From Shewanella mesophila (GTDB lineage Bacteria; Pseudomonadota; Gammaproteobacteria; Enterobacterales; Shewanellaceae): a stretch of DNA of 64,000 nucleotides. The stretch covers positions 2,232,001 through 2,296,000 of the forward strand of contig NZ_CP080421.1 in NCBI RefSeq assembly GCF_019457515.1. The letters run 5' to 3'. The notes below the pieces were generated by a model. The model was given only the letters and a program-made list of their open reading frames with translations, made no database searches and was not told the DNA's origin. Positions 1 through 9,400 of this stretch are shown here, piece after piece (position 1 is the first letter of the stretch; the number at the start of each line of letters is the position of its first letter). The translations under genes were made by a program, and so were the position numbers.

Positions 1-904
1 GTGGTGTCAGATCAGCAGGACCTGTGCCATCAAGATGGAAATGAACATGGCGCGTAGCAGCGCAGTTAGGGATCATCACCACAGGTTTTGATGCAGCATG
101 GGTTGGCGCCGACTTAATTTTAATATCGAGCACCGTAGTTAAACCACCAAGCCCTTGCGCGCCTATGCCAAGTTTATTAGCACGTTCGAAGATCTCAAGA
201 CGCAGCTTTTCTTCTGTGGTTTCTGCTCCACGAGCTTGAAGCTCATGAATATCGACAGGGTCCATCAATGACTCTTTTGCCATAACGGCCGCTTTCTCTG
301 CAGTCCCACCAATACCTATGCCGAGCATGCCTGGTGGACACCAACCCGCCCCCATGGTTGGTAAGGTTTTTTCGACCCATTCGGCGATATCATCGGAGGG
401 GTTTAGCATGACCATCTTAGATTTGTTTTCCGATCCACCACCTTTTGCCGCGATTGCCACTTCAACATGATTACCTGGTACCATGTCGATATGCACGACT
501 GAAGGCGTATTGTCTCGGGTGTTTTTACGGCTACCGGCAGGATCTGCCACAATCGAAGCACGCAGTGGATTATCAGGATTGGTGTATGCGCGACGAACAC
601 CTTCATCGACCATCTCTTGCACTGTCATATCGGTCTTGTCCCACCGAACACCCATACCGACTTTCACAAAGCAAGTCACAATGCCAGTATCTTGGCATAA
701 CGGACGCTTACCTTCCGCAGACATACGAGAGTTAATTAGGATCTGCGCTATCGCATCTTTAGCAGCCGCGCTTTCTTCTTTGTCATAGGCCTCGGCCATG
801 GCATCGACGAAATCCTTAGGGTGATAATAAGAGATGTATTGTAGTGCGTCAGCAACGCTCTCGATAAGATCCGCTTGCTTGATGATGGGCTGTTCTATAC
901 TCAC
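1..904 (-). CDS. Fumarate hydratase, class I (partial, 3' end outside window)
   Basis: Would hydrate fumarate to malate in the cytoplasmic TCA cycle, using the oxygen-sensitive [4Fe-4S] cluster of the class I (FumA/FumB) family. About 301 codons are visible of a family that is usually near 500 residues; the reading frame stays open to base 1. The N-terminus reads MSIEQPIIKQADLIESVADA, and near the window edge the frame gives TRHVHFHLDGTGPADLTP, which resembles class I fumarases. The start is a GTG at 904, chosen because an AAGGA ribosome site lies just upstream; no ATG sits in a comparable position. It is divergent from pabB. Which paralogue (FumA- or FumB-like) cannot be told from this fragment. 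Confidence 0.85.
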   Translation of the reverse strand, partial: MSIEQPIIKQADLIESVADALQYISYYHPKDFVDAMAEAYDKEESAAAKDAIAQILINSRMSAEGKRPLCQDTGIVTCFVKVGMGVRWDKTDMTVQEMVDEGVRRAYTNPDNPLRASIVADPAGSRKNTRDNTPSVVHIDMVPGNHVEVAIAAKGGGSENKSKMVMLNPSDDIAEWVEKTLPTMGAGWCPPGMLGIGIGGTAEKAAVMAKESLMDPVDIHELQARGAETTEEKLRLEIFERANKLGIGAQGLGGLTTVLDIKIKSAPTHAASKPVVMIPNCAATRHVHFHLDGTGPADLTP

Positions 905-1038
905 AGACTTTTCCTTTATCACAGTTTGGTTTGTTCATCGCCCTTTTGCAGGGTCGTGTATTTTTTTTGAATCCGTTCACATTATGATACTCTTTCGCGA
1001 CTTTTAGGGGAACATCACATTTTAGATAAGGTTATTTG

Positions 1039-2448
1039 ATGGTTTATTCGTCAACTCAAGGCATTGCAGTTAAAAATTTGGACTGGAATTTGTCAACGAC
1101 GGAAGTTTTTAGCCATTTTGCAGACAAGCCATGGGCGATGCTGCTCGATTCAGCGAGTGCCAGTCATATCGATGCGCGTTATGACATTATCGTTTTTGAT
1201 CCGATAGCGACATTAGTTACCCAAGGGCAACTCACCAGCTGTTGCCATTACCAGGAAGACGGCACAGCGACAACAGAGACTAGCGCCCGAGATCCATTTA
1301 CCTTGTTAAAGCAAATTATCCAACGCTATTTCCCTACAACTTATGAGTGTGAACTGCCCTTTAGTGGTGGCGCACTAGGGTCCTTTAGCTATGATTTGGG
1401 CCGCGTTATAGAATCACTGCCTACCACGGCGACAAAAGATATTGATCTGCCCGAGATGAACGTAGGCATCTATAACTGGGCGCTGATATTTGATAGCCAA
1501 ACTGCCACTTGGTCTATGGTGCATTACCTTGGGCAACAACAACTTGAACAGCAACTTGCTAAAATAGAACAATCCTTAGGACTATCCTTGTCTAAAGCAC
1601 CATTTTCACTCTGTTCTGATTGGCGGCCACAGATAGACAAACAAGCCTATAGTGACAAATTTGCCGCCATTCAAACATACCTACACAGTGGCGATTGTTA
1701 CCAAATCAACCTCACTCAGCGCTTTGAGGCGCAATATCAAGGTGATGAATGGCTGGCTTATCTAAAACTGCGCCAAACCAATAAGGCACCGTTTTCCGCA
1801 TTTTGTCGCTTGCCAGACAATGCCCTGTTATCGATATCCCCCGAGCGTTTTATTCAACTCAAGGGGGACGCAATCCAAACCAAACCCATTAAAGGCACTA
1901 TGCCGCGCGCTTCAGATCCTGCACTCGATCAACAGAGCGCAGCAATGCTGGCAAATTCAGAAAAGGATCGTGCCGAAAACTTAATGATCGTCGATCTACT
2001 TAGAAACGACATAGGAAAAGTCGCTCAGCCCGGGTCAGTCCGCGTACCAATACTTTTTGCGATCGAAAGTTTTCCCGCCGTTCATCATCTGGTCAGCACT
2101 GTTACGGCCAAATTAGATAAAGGCTACCATGCCACCGATCTTTTACGGGCGGCATTTCCCGGGGGCTCAATCACAGGCGCACCTAAGATAAGAGCGATGG
2201 AGATCATTGAGGAACTCGAACCATCTAGACGCAGTCTATACTGCGGCTCTATTGGCTATATCAGTCAAGATGGCCAAATGGATTCGAGCATCACCATACG
2301 AACCTTAATTGCCGAAGACAACAAACTCTATTGCTGGGCTGGCGGCGGAATAGTGGCAGATAGCCTCGTCGATGCCGAATATCAAGAAAGCTATGATAAG
2401 GTAAGTAAGATATTACCGATTTTGGCTAACTCTAATGACACTCGATGA
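1039..2448 (+). CDS. pabB: Aminodeoxychorismate synthase component I
   Basis: Converts chorismate to 4-amino-4-deoxychorismate with ammonia from its glutaminase partner PabA, the entry to p-aminobenzoate and folate. 469 residues, normal for PabB. Chorismate-binding signatures are present: PIKGTMPR near residue 283, whose lysine is characteristic of PabB rather than TrpE, then GGSITGAPKIRAMEII near 375-390 and CGSIGYIS. The ATG at 1039 is preferred over the adjacent TTG at 1036 because TAAGG lies about seven bases before it. The 3' end overlaps the next gene by 14 bases, so the two are probably co-translated. Confidence 0.95.
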   Translation: MVYSSTQGIAVKNLDWNLSTTEVFSHFADKPWAMLLDSASASHIDARYDIIVFDPIATLVTQGQLTSCCHYQEDGTATTETSARDPFTLLKQIIQRYFPTTYECELPFSGGALGSFSYDLGRVIESLPTTATKDIDLPEMNVGIYNWALIFDSQTATWSMVHYLGQQQLEQQLAKIEQSLGLSLSKAPFSLCSDWRPQIDKQAYSDKFAAIQTYLHSGDCYQINLTQRFEAQYQGDEWLAYLKLRQTNKAPFSAFCRLPDNALLSISPERFIQLKGDAIQTKPIKGTMPRASDPALDQQSAAMLANSEKDRAENLMIVDLLRNDIGKVAQPGSVRVPILFAIESFPAVHHLVSTVTAKLDKGYHATDLLRAAFPGGSITGAPKIRAMEIIEELEPSRRSLYCGSIGYISQDGQMDSSITIRTLIAEDNKLYCWAGGGIVADSLVDAEYQESYDKVSKILPILANSNDTR

Positions 2449-3004
2449 GTTTAAGCGGCGCTATGCCCTACAAGTATTACCCAGCGATAACGCACCTAAA
2501 ATTAACCGCGTGCTTCGTCAAGCCGCGGTTTTAGTTGCATTAATCGAAAAAGAGCAAGAGTTACACCTTATCCTCACTCGCCGTCCAACCCACCTTCGCG
2601 CCCATCCTGGGCAAATTAGCTTTCCTGGTGGCAAGGTGGAGGAGCAAGATGTCGATTGCGTGGCAACGGCACTGAGAGAAGCGTTTGAAGAGATAGCATT
2701 ACCGACTCAAAACGTAGAAATATTAGGGCAATATCCCATATTTAATACCTTTACCGGATTTGCGATTTCCCCCATCATTGGCATCGTCAAAGAGGATTTC
2801 GAACCAGTGCTTGACCCAGGTGAAGTGGATGAACTCTTTACCGTGCCCTTAAGGTTTCTGCTCGATCCCGCTAATAGAATCGTCAAGCAGTTCACCCGAA
2901 GGGGAGTCACCTACCCCGTCTACTTTATCTCCTATGAAGAATATTTTATTTGGGGAGCCACTGCGGCAATGATCGACAAAATATGTCGCCAGGTCTCACC
3001 CTAG
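2435..3004 (+). CDS. nudL: Nudix hydrolase, CoA pyrophosphatase type
   Basis: Predicted to cleave the pyrophosphate of coenzyme A or acyl-CoA into phosphopantetheine and 3',5'-ADP (the NudL/YeaB group). 189 residues. The Nudix box runs from about residue 65 to 87 (GGKVEEQ then REAFEEI), preceded by the LTRRPTHLRAHPGQISFPGG segment typical of the CoA-specific subgroup. The start ATG lies inside the end of pabB, and the same pabB-nudL order occurs in E. coli. Substrate is assigned by family, not shown by the sequence. Confidence 0.9.
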   Translation: MTLDEFKRRYALQVLPSDNAPKINRVLRQAAVLVALIEKEQELHLILTRRPTHLRAHPGQISFPGGKVEEQDVDCVATALREAFEEIALPTQNVEILGQYPIFNTFTGFAISPIIGIVKEDFEPVLDPGEVDELFTVPLRFLLDPANRIVKQFTRRGVTYPVYFISYEEYFIWGATAAMIDKICRQVSP

Positions 3005-3065
3005 TTGCTAATGCCAACGAAATGAAAGCGGACGAAATAGAAGCTAACCAACTACAAACCCTGTT

Positions 3066-3401
3066 TTAAATCAGAAACTTAATATAAAGCCCAGCAGCAG
3101 TCGAGGTCAGCAGCAACAAAGGAATGTTAAACCAATAGCCCATTCGACTATGGTGCGCAACATAAAAGTTAACCGCTAAACTCACCAAGCTGATCGCAGC
3201 ACAGGCCCATAATACATATTCGAGGCGTAAAGTTATGGTGGGATCCCAATCTAAACGAACACTCGCACCTTTGCTCAAGAAATAGCCTACAGCGCGATCG
3301 GGTCTGGCTTTATCAAACAGCAATAGAGCATAGACAGCCAATGACCAGCCTAAGATGGACAAAGTCCCTAAAAAAATCTGAAAAATTTTGATTTTTTTCA
3401 T
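3066..3401 (-). CDS. Small inner-membrane protein of unknown function
   Basis: 111 residues with three likely membrane segments, at about 7-29, 60-81 and 89-109. A basic start (MKKIK) suggests the N-terminus is cytoplasmic. Between the first two segments lies a polar loop of about 30 residues (KARPDRAVGYFLSKGASVRLDWDP). No enzymatic motif or known family could be recognised. It converges on the Nudix gene with about 60 bases between the two stops. It is likely a real gene because the hydrophobic pattern is regular and it fills the gap, but its role is unknown. Confidence 0.6.
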   Translation of the reverse strand: MKKIKIFQIFLGTLSILGWSLAVYALLLFDKARPDRAVGYFLSKGASVRLDWDPTITLRLEYVLWACAAISLVSLAVNFYVAHHSRMGYWFNIPLLLLTSTAAGLYIKFLI

Positions 3402-3903
3402 ATCCGCCCTCGTACACTTGCTGTTAACGTCCTACTCAAGCCTACTATATTAAGTATAGCGTTTGAACAAAATTCAAACTGTTATAATAAGTTATACTGA
3501 TCGTGATAAGAAATTGACTCGCTTTTCCCCAAAAAATGAGCTCATCGATTTAACCAATTGGAAGGTCGAGACAGGAATGAACCTGAATGAATTAGTACTT
3601 TAAGCTTATTTCATCCCAAACTTGTTATCAGCTATTTTTAACAGGCGTTGTTTTGTCCCTCAATAGGCAGAAGATTGCAACTGTTCACAACACTGCCAGC
3701 GGAATAAAGGGCTGTTTGAGATACCTTTATTATCCCAAGTTCTGGTGATTTACCAAAAGATTTGCCAAATCGACTCATAAACTCAAGATTATTTGTCACC
3801 AACAGCCTATATATACGGTTTTTCCCTTGAGAAAAGCCACCAGCAAGGTAATATAAACGTCCAAAATTTTTAATAAAACGATTCGTTGGAGAACTAAGCA
3901 ACA
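3402..3903. other. 500-base intergenic region upstream of asnS
   Basis: AT-rich, no convincing gene. A 92-codon minus-strand frame (3638-3916) runs through it and into the asnS start, but has no recognisable domain. The asnS promoter should lie here, and GGAG at about 3887 is the only ribosome-site-like string near the asnS ATG. Confidence 0.5.
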
Positions 3904-5304
3904 ATGAGCATTGCATCTGTCGCTTCTGTATTTAAAGGTGATTTTGCGGTTGGTTCGCAAGTTACTGTGCGCGGTTGGGTGAGAACTCGCCGAGATTCCA
4001 AGGCCGGCATCTCTTTTCTTGCCGTTTATGATGGTTCCTGTTTTGACCCAATTCAGGGCGTGGTGCCAAATAGCTTAGAAAATTACGATAATGAAGTCCT
4101 TAAATTGACAGCGGGTTGTTCTGTAGTCATGACAGGAGAAGTTGTTGAATCTCCAGGCCAAGGCCAAGCATTTGAACTACAAGTCACCAATGTCGAAGTC
4201 ACTGGCTGGGTAGATGATCCAGACACTTATCCAATGGCTGCTAAGCGTCACTCGATTGAGCATCTGCGTGAACTCGCCCACCTGCGTCCGCGAACCAATA
4301 TTATTGGTGCCGTCGCACGTGTACGTAACTGTCTATCTCAAGCAATTCATCGTTTTTATAACGAAGAAGGCTTCATTTGGGTATCTACACCACTTATTAC
4401 CGCTTCAGATTGTGAAGGCGCTGGTGAGATGTTCCGCGTATCTACCTTAGATTTAGAAAACTTACCTCGCACAGACGATGGTAAAGTGGATTATAAAGAA
4501 GACTTTTTCGGTAAAGAATCATTTTTGACCGTATCGGGTCAGTTAAATGCTGAGACTTACGCGAGCGCATTATCAAAGGTTTATACCTTTGGCCCAACGT
4601 TCCGCGCCGAAAACTCAAACACCAGCCGTCACTTAGCCGAATTCTGGATGGTTGAACCTGAAGTCGCTTTCGCTGACTTAGACGATGTTGCAGGCCTCGC
4701 CGAGCGTATGCTTAAGTACTGTTTCAAAGCTGTGCTTGAAGAGCGTCGTGACGATCTTGCATTTTTCACTCAGCGTGTTGATAAAACCGTTACTGAGCGT
4801 TTAGAAAACTTCGTTAACAGTGATTTCGCTCAAGTCGACTATACCGATGCCGTTGAGATCCTTAAAAACTGTGGTAAGAAGTTTGAATTTGACGTTGAGT
4901 GGGGTATCGATCTGCAATCAGAGCATGAGCGTTACCTAGCAGAAGAGCATTTCAAAGCCCCTGTCGTGGTTAAAAACTATCCGAAAGATATCAAAGCATT
5001 CTATATGCGCCTCAATGAAGACGGTAAGACCGTCGCGGCTATGGATGTTCTAGCGCCAGGTATTGGTGAGATCATCGGCGGCGCGCAGCGTGAAGAGCGT
5101 CTTGATGTGCTGGATATGCGCCTAGCTGAGATGGATTTGAGCCAAGAAGATTACTGGTGGTACCGTGATCTACGCCGTTATGGCACAGTCCCTCATGCAG
5201 GTTTTGGCTTAGGTTTTGAGCGTTTGGTTTCTTACGTAACGGGTGTATCTAACATTCGCGACGTTATTCCATTCCCACGCGCACCTAAATCGGCTAACTT
5301 CTAA
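3904..5304 (+). CDS. asnS: Asparaginyl-tRNA synthetase
   Basis: Charges tRNA-Asn with asparagine in the cytoplasm. 466 residues, the standard bacterial length. An OB-fold anticodon-binding domain occupies about residues 1-105 ([19 protein letters not shown]), followed by the class II catalytic core. Motif 2 is [20 protein letters not shown] (about 235-254) and motif 3 is [15 protein letters not shown] near the C-terminus. Codon use is strongly biased toward common codons, as expected for a highly expressed gene. A clear intrinsic terminator follows, so it appears monocistronic. Confidence 0.98.
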   Translation: MSIASVASVFKGDFAVGSQVTVRGWVRTRRDSKAGISFLAVYDGSCFDPIQGVVPNSLENYDNEVLKLTAGCSVVMTGEVVESPGQGQAFELQVTNVEVTGWVDDPDTYPMAAKRHSIEHLRELAHLRPRTNIIGAVARVRNCLSQAIHRFYNEEGFIWVSTPLITASDCEGAGEMFRVSTLDLENLPRTDDGKVDYKEDFFGKESFLTVSGQLNAETYASALSKVYTFGPTFRAENSNTSRHLAEFWMVEPEVAFADLDDVAGLAERMLKYCFKAVLEERRDDLAFFTQRVDKTVTERLENFVNSDFAQVDYTDAVEILKNCGKKFEFDVEWGIDLQSEHERYLAEEHFKAPVVVKNYPKDIKAFYMRLNEDGKTVAAMDVLAPGIGEIIGGAQREERLDVLDMRLAEMDLSQEDYWWYRDLRRYGTVPHAGFGLGFERLVSYVTGVSNIRDVIPFPRAPKSANF

Positions 5305-5394
5305 TTATGGGATATGAGCTAGTTTAACTTCGAATATATTGATGGTTAAGCCTGCTTATCATATTCTTGATTTAGAAGATAAAGTTTAATTTAG

Positions 5395-5418
5395 AACGCC
5401 CTATATGGGCGTTTTTTT
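5395..5418 (+). terminator. Intrinsic terminator after asnS
   Basis: AACGCCC and GGGCGTT arms around a 5-base loop, followed by a run of T. Confidence 0.85.
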
Positions 5419-5593
5419 ATGAATTTAATTTCTATGATGCAATTTTTTAGATAGATAAAGAGATAAGATTCAAAGGCAAAACGGTAGCCCAATAACACTG
5501 TGCAAATCGTCCACGTTTTACATACACGCTTTGCAAATCGACAGCCAAAAGCGCATCCTAGCGATTAAAACAATAACAAGAGTATATTTAATC

Positions 5594-6013
5594 ATGTGGC
5601 TCCAACGACAGATCACCATTACGCGAAAAACTCGAGGGTTCCATCTGATCACAGATGAGATATATCAGGCGCTCCCAGAATTGCAGCACCTTAGCATTGG
5701 TCTTGCTCACCTCCTACTGCAACATACCTCGGCAGGACTCACCCTCAATGAAAACGCCGATCCTAGTGTCCGAGAAGATTTTGAGCGCTACTTTAACCAG
5801 CTAGCGCCAGAAAACGAGCCTTACTACACCCATACTTATGAAGGTCCTGATGATATGCCGGCCCATTTGAAATCTTCACTCCTTGGCGCTGAACTCACTA
5901 TCCCCATTACCGATGGCGAGTTTAACCTAGGTACATGGCAAGGGGTCTACCTTTGCGAAGCACGAGATCGCGCCAGTGAGCGAACCGTGATAGTGACAAT
6001 TCAAGGCGAATAG
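5594..6013 (+). CDS. yjbQ: YjbQ-family protein (UPF0047)
   Basis: 139 residues of the YjbQ/UPF0047 family. Members form small trimers and the E. coli protein can replace thiamine-phosphate synthase weakly; the true substrate is unsettled. Family motifs visible are HTSAGLTLNENADPSVREDF (44-63), DDMPAHLKSSL and GTWQGVYLCEAR near the C-terminus. The frame is open back to a TTG at 5531, but the ATG at 5594 (MWLQRQITI) is preferred because the family begins at this residue and AAGAG lies upstream. It stands alone between asnS and a minus-strand helicase gene. Confidence 0.88.
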   Translation: MWLQRQITITRKTRGFHLITDEIYQALPELQHLSIGLAHLLLQHTSAGLTLNENADPSVREDFERYFNQLAPENEPYYTHTYEGPDDMPAHLKSSLLGAELTIPITDGEFNLGTWQGVYLCEARDRASERTVIVTIQGE

Positions 6014-6120
6014 AGACTAGAGAGCAAGAGAAATGAAATGAGCCTTTCGGCATTCGCATTTTAGGTTATTTCATCTCAAGCTAAGCCTTAGTCTCTGTTG
6101 ATTATTGCGTACCCGACAAT

Positions 6121-9100
6121 CTATCCTTGCTCTAAGCTTGTTTCGTCGGAGAGTGGTTGCAACAAGGCTAACCAATCATCACTGTTCATCTCTGCAACAG
6201 AAAGACTCTCGGTTTGATACATACTCTGTGCCAAGGCCTTCTTGGTTTGTTGTAACTGCTGAATGCGCTCTTCAACGGTATTTTGGCAGATAAGCTTATA
6301 GACAAAGACCGGCTTCTGCTGCCCTATCCGATACGCTCTATCACTCGCCTGCTCCTCGGCAGCCGGATTCCACCAGGGATCCACATGAATAACTACATCT
6401 GCCTCAGTCAGATTAAGGCCAGAGCCGCCTGCCTTAAGGCTGATCAGAAACACATTCACCTGTCCACTGCGGAAACGGTCGATGATCTTATCTCTATGAC
6501 GGCTTCTGCCCGTTAGCATCTCATAATCTATGCCTTGATCATCCAGTTGCTGAGCAATCAGATCGAGCATGGTTGTAAAGGATGAAAAAATGAGAATATT
6601 ACGACCATCCTCAATCATATTTGGCAGTTTGTTTTCAAGCCAGGCCAGCTTAGAGGATTCCGCCACCAACAGCGCTTGAGGCACATCATGCTCAAGATGA
6701 CTCGAACTGTGATCATCAACGCTTGGACTAAGTTTAAGCATCGCTGGATGACAACATACTTGGCGCAACTTTAACAATGCGTTACTGATCGCTAATCGGT
6801 TCGCTTTCGCCCCCGTTTGTAATAGGGCTAATTGTAACTGCTCTGCTACGGTTAACCGTATGGTTTCATATAGATCCGACTGAGTTTGACTCAGCTCAAT
6901 TAAGGTATTGATCACCGTTTTTTTCGGTAATTCGGTCGCCACCTGAACCTTGGTGCGCCTGAGCATAAATGGCGCTATTCGCTGCGCTAATTTACGTCTG
7001 GCTGTATCGCAATTATCTTTTTCTATCGGTTGCTTAAACTGAAGTTGATATTGCCCCGCACTGCCAAGAAAACCCGGCATAAGAAAATGAAACAAAGACC
7101 ATAATTCGCCTAAGTGGTTTTCCATCGGCGTGCCAGTAAGACACAGACGATGACTTGTATCTAAGCGATTCACCAGTTTAGTCACCCGGCTCCTGCTATT
7201 TTTGATCGTCTGAGCTTCATCAAGGATCACTTGATACCAATGACGTGTGGTCAGTTCATCGGCGTCTTGAGCCAAAATGCCGTAGCTGGTGATCACCATA
7301 TCGACATTCGTTAGCGCCTGCAGGTGCTCATGTCGAGCACGACCACTCCAGACTAATGTGGTGAGACTTGGGGTAAAGTTACTGGCTTCACGTTGCCAAT
7401 TACTGAGCAAACTGGTTGGCGCAATCACTAACACAGGCGCATTTAGCTTGCCCTGCTCCTTATCCATCAAAATACTACACAAGGTTTGAAGGGTTTTGCC
7501 AAGCCCCATATCATCAGCCAAAATCCCAGCAAAATGGTGTTGCTTAATAAATTGAAGCCAGCTAACACCTTGTTCCTGATAAGGCCTGAGCACAGCATTA
7601 AGCCCTTTAGGCAAAACGATATCCGTGCCGTGGGCTTTATTATTCACATAGCTATTTAATGCTAGCGCCTGTTTTCGTAACCAAGTGGCACCACTCCACT
7701 TCAGGGCTTTAGATCGCTTATCGGTCAGATCCTGTTTGAATGCACTGTCTAATTGGGGCAATCTTGTCAGTTGGTGCCGAGGTAACACCAACTGCTGCGA
7801 CTCATTCAATGGCTGTTTATTAAAGAGTTCACCTAATACACTTAAGATCCGCGCCACCCTGTCGGCTGGCAGTGACAATAGCTCTCCGGTATCTAATTCC
7901 AACGAAATAGGCTCACGCCCCTGTTCTAGCGACAATTTACCTTGGCGAATTAAGTTAGTGAGTAGAGGTAATAGATTAACTCGCTCACCATCAACCTCAA
8001 CCCCAAGACTGAGTTCGAACCAATCGGTATTGGGTGTTGCAACTTCTGCAAACCAGTTATTTGCGGCCACTTTTACGAATCGCTTCTTAGCGGCAAAATC
8101 GATCTGCCAGCCAGCCAGCGCCAATTTTCTAAAAAACACCACATGCTCACTGATGTCGTCGGGAACCAACCTAGTCCCAGCGGGCAAACTTCGACTAATA
8201 GGTAGCTCAAATCGTTGGCTTACTAAAGGGAGAATATTAAGCATGAGTTGGCACTTGGCCACTTGTGTCATCAAGGGCTGATGATTTGCTGCAATAAATA
8301 ACAGTTGCGACAAGTTATAAGCCACACCTCGATGCACCATAGTAAACAAGGCGACATCCAGGGGCATCATGGCGGGGACTAACCAGGGAAAATCGACCCC
8401 ATGACGTATCACTTCAATACGAGGTAACCATTCTCCATCGAGATCGATATTGGCTAAGATCCCCTGACCTATCTGTTCATTGTTCCCCTCATCAATGATC
8501 AAGGTATTACTCACCGGCTCAAGATAGCAGTTGTCTGCCAGATCGATTAAATAACTCGTATCGACAAAATCTTCATCGTATTGAATATCACAGCCCAATG
8601 GCCGCTGAACGTCTTGATAACATCCTCGTCCAGTAGCCCCAAGCAGTTGGTAAAAGTCTGCTGGCAAACCGAGCGCTAAAGGTAGCTGGATCTGCTCGGT
8701 TTGTTCAGCCAAGGCTTCGCCAGATACTAAGGTTTTAAGCTGATGGAAGAGTTGCAGATCAGTTTGGCTGACATACTTAGGTAAAGGCGTACTGCTGGTG
8801 ACATCAAATCCCAAGGGACCACGTAATTGGTAGCTACCATTTTTATTAAGGTAGCCTTTGTGAACGCTTAATTGCAGCGCGTTTACCTCACCATGAATAA
8901 GATATAAGACTCGATGGCGAGCCATTGCAGGGAAAGGGTCAAACTGTTGGTTAGCTTCGCTTTTAAACAGGCGGATAGCGGTATCTGCACGACGACTACG
9001 AGTATGAGGATCGGGTTGACTCGCCTCATACTCGATAGCTAATGCTGCGACGTGAGCACATTGGCGCTGCGAACAAGAACACTCGCCTTTAACCCCTTCG

Positions 9101-9270
9101 CCCGTTAACAAGAGACGAGTCGTTTGCGGCCCTTGAGGATCGATAAATCGACCAGTAATGCTCTCTGCGTTGTAAGAAAAGTCGCTCAGTTCCTGTTGCA
9201 GAAGGAGTTGTAAACCCGCAAACCTTTGTTGATGTGTAAAATCGTGCGCAGTCTTTAACAATGAAACCAT
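6121..9270 (-). CDS. SNF2-family helicase with SWIM zinc finger
   Basis: 1049 residues. A SWIM zinc finger (CSCSQRQCAH, about 64-73) sits at the N-terminus, followed by a long unassigned middle region and a SNF2/Rad54-type ATPase core: Walker A DDMGLGKT near 588, the DEAQ box near 685 (LDEAQTIKN), and C-terminal helicase motifs ending in DRAYRIGQ near 950. Such proteins translocate on double-stranded nucleic acid and move or remove bound proteins; the bacterial SWIM-SNF2 group has no agreed physiological role. The ATG at 9270 is the first in frame. It is the last of a minus-strand run, separated from the GGDEF-EAL gene by about 130 bases. Confidence 0.9.
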   Translation of the reverse strand: MVSLLKTAHDFTHQQRFAGLQLLLQQELSDFSYNAESITGRFIDPQGPQTTRLLLTGEGVKGECSCSQRQCAHVAALAIEYEASQPDPHTRSRRADTAIRLFKSEANQQFDPFPAMARHRVLYLIHGEVNALQLSVHKGYLNKNGSYQLRGPLGFDVTSSTPLPKYVSQTDLQLFHQLKTLVSGEALAEQTEQIQLPLALGLPADFYQLLGATGRGCYQDVQRPLGCDIQYDEDFVDTSYLIDLADNCYLEPVSNTLIIDEGNNEQIGQGILANIDLDGEWLPRIEVIRHGVDFPWLVPAMMPLDVALFTMVHRGVAYNLSQLLFIAANHQPLMTQVAKCQLMLNILPLVSQRFELPISRSLPAGTRLVPDDISEHVVFFRKLALAGWQIDFAAKKRFVKVAANNWFAEVATPNTDWFELSLGVEVDGERVNLLPLLTNLIRQGKLSLEQGREPISLELDTGELLSLPADRVARILSVLGELFNKQPLNESQQLVLPRHQLTRLPQLDSAFKQDLTDKRSKALKWSGATWLRKQALALNSYVNNKAHGTDIVLPKGLNAVLRPYQEQGVSWLQFIKQHHFAGILADDMGLGKTLQTLCSILMDKEQGKLNAPVLVIAPTSLLSNWQREASNFTPSLTTLVWSGRARHEHLQALTNVDMVITSYGILAQDADELTTRHWYQVILDEAQTIKNSRSRVTKLVNRLDTSHRLCLTGTPMENHLGELWSLFHFLMPGFLGSAGQYQLQFKQPIEKDNCDTARRKLAQRIAPFMLRRTKVQVATELPKKTVINTLIELSQTQSDLYETIRLTVAEQLQLALLQTGAKANRLAISNALLKLRQVCCHPAMLKLSPSVDDHSSSHLEHDVPQALLVAESSKLAWLENKLPNMIEDGRNILIFSSFTTMLDLIAQQLDDQGIDYEMLTGRSRHRDKIIDRFRSGQVNVFLISLKAGGSGLNLTEADVVIHVDPWWNPAAEEQASDRAYRIGQQKPVFVYKLICQNTVEERIQQLQQTKKALAQSMYQTESLSVAEMNSDDWLALLQPLSDETSLEQG

Positions 9271-9400
9271 CCGTGACGATGCATATAGCCCATCAATATT
9301 TCGTCGAAAGGAGAAATGATATCACTAGTGACGCAATTAGACTAACCAAGGCCGCACACTTTGTGGACTCGGTAAGTGATAATAGGAGCAACAGCGGATT

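Noticed and set aside
3638..3916. 92-codon minus-strand ORF upstream of asnS
   Set aside because: No domain, no good ribosome site, and it runs into the asnS start; the region is better explained as the asnS promoter and leader.
7685..8281. 198-codon plus-strand ORF
   Set aside because: It lies entirely opposite the SNF2 helicase gene, and its Ser/Arg-rich translation is typical of an antisense frame.
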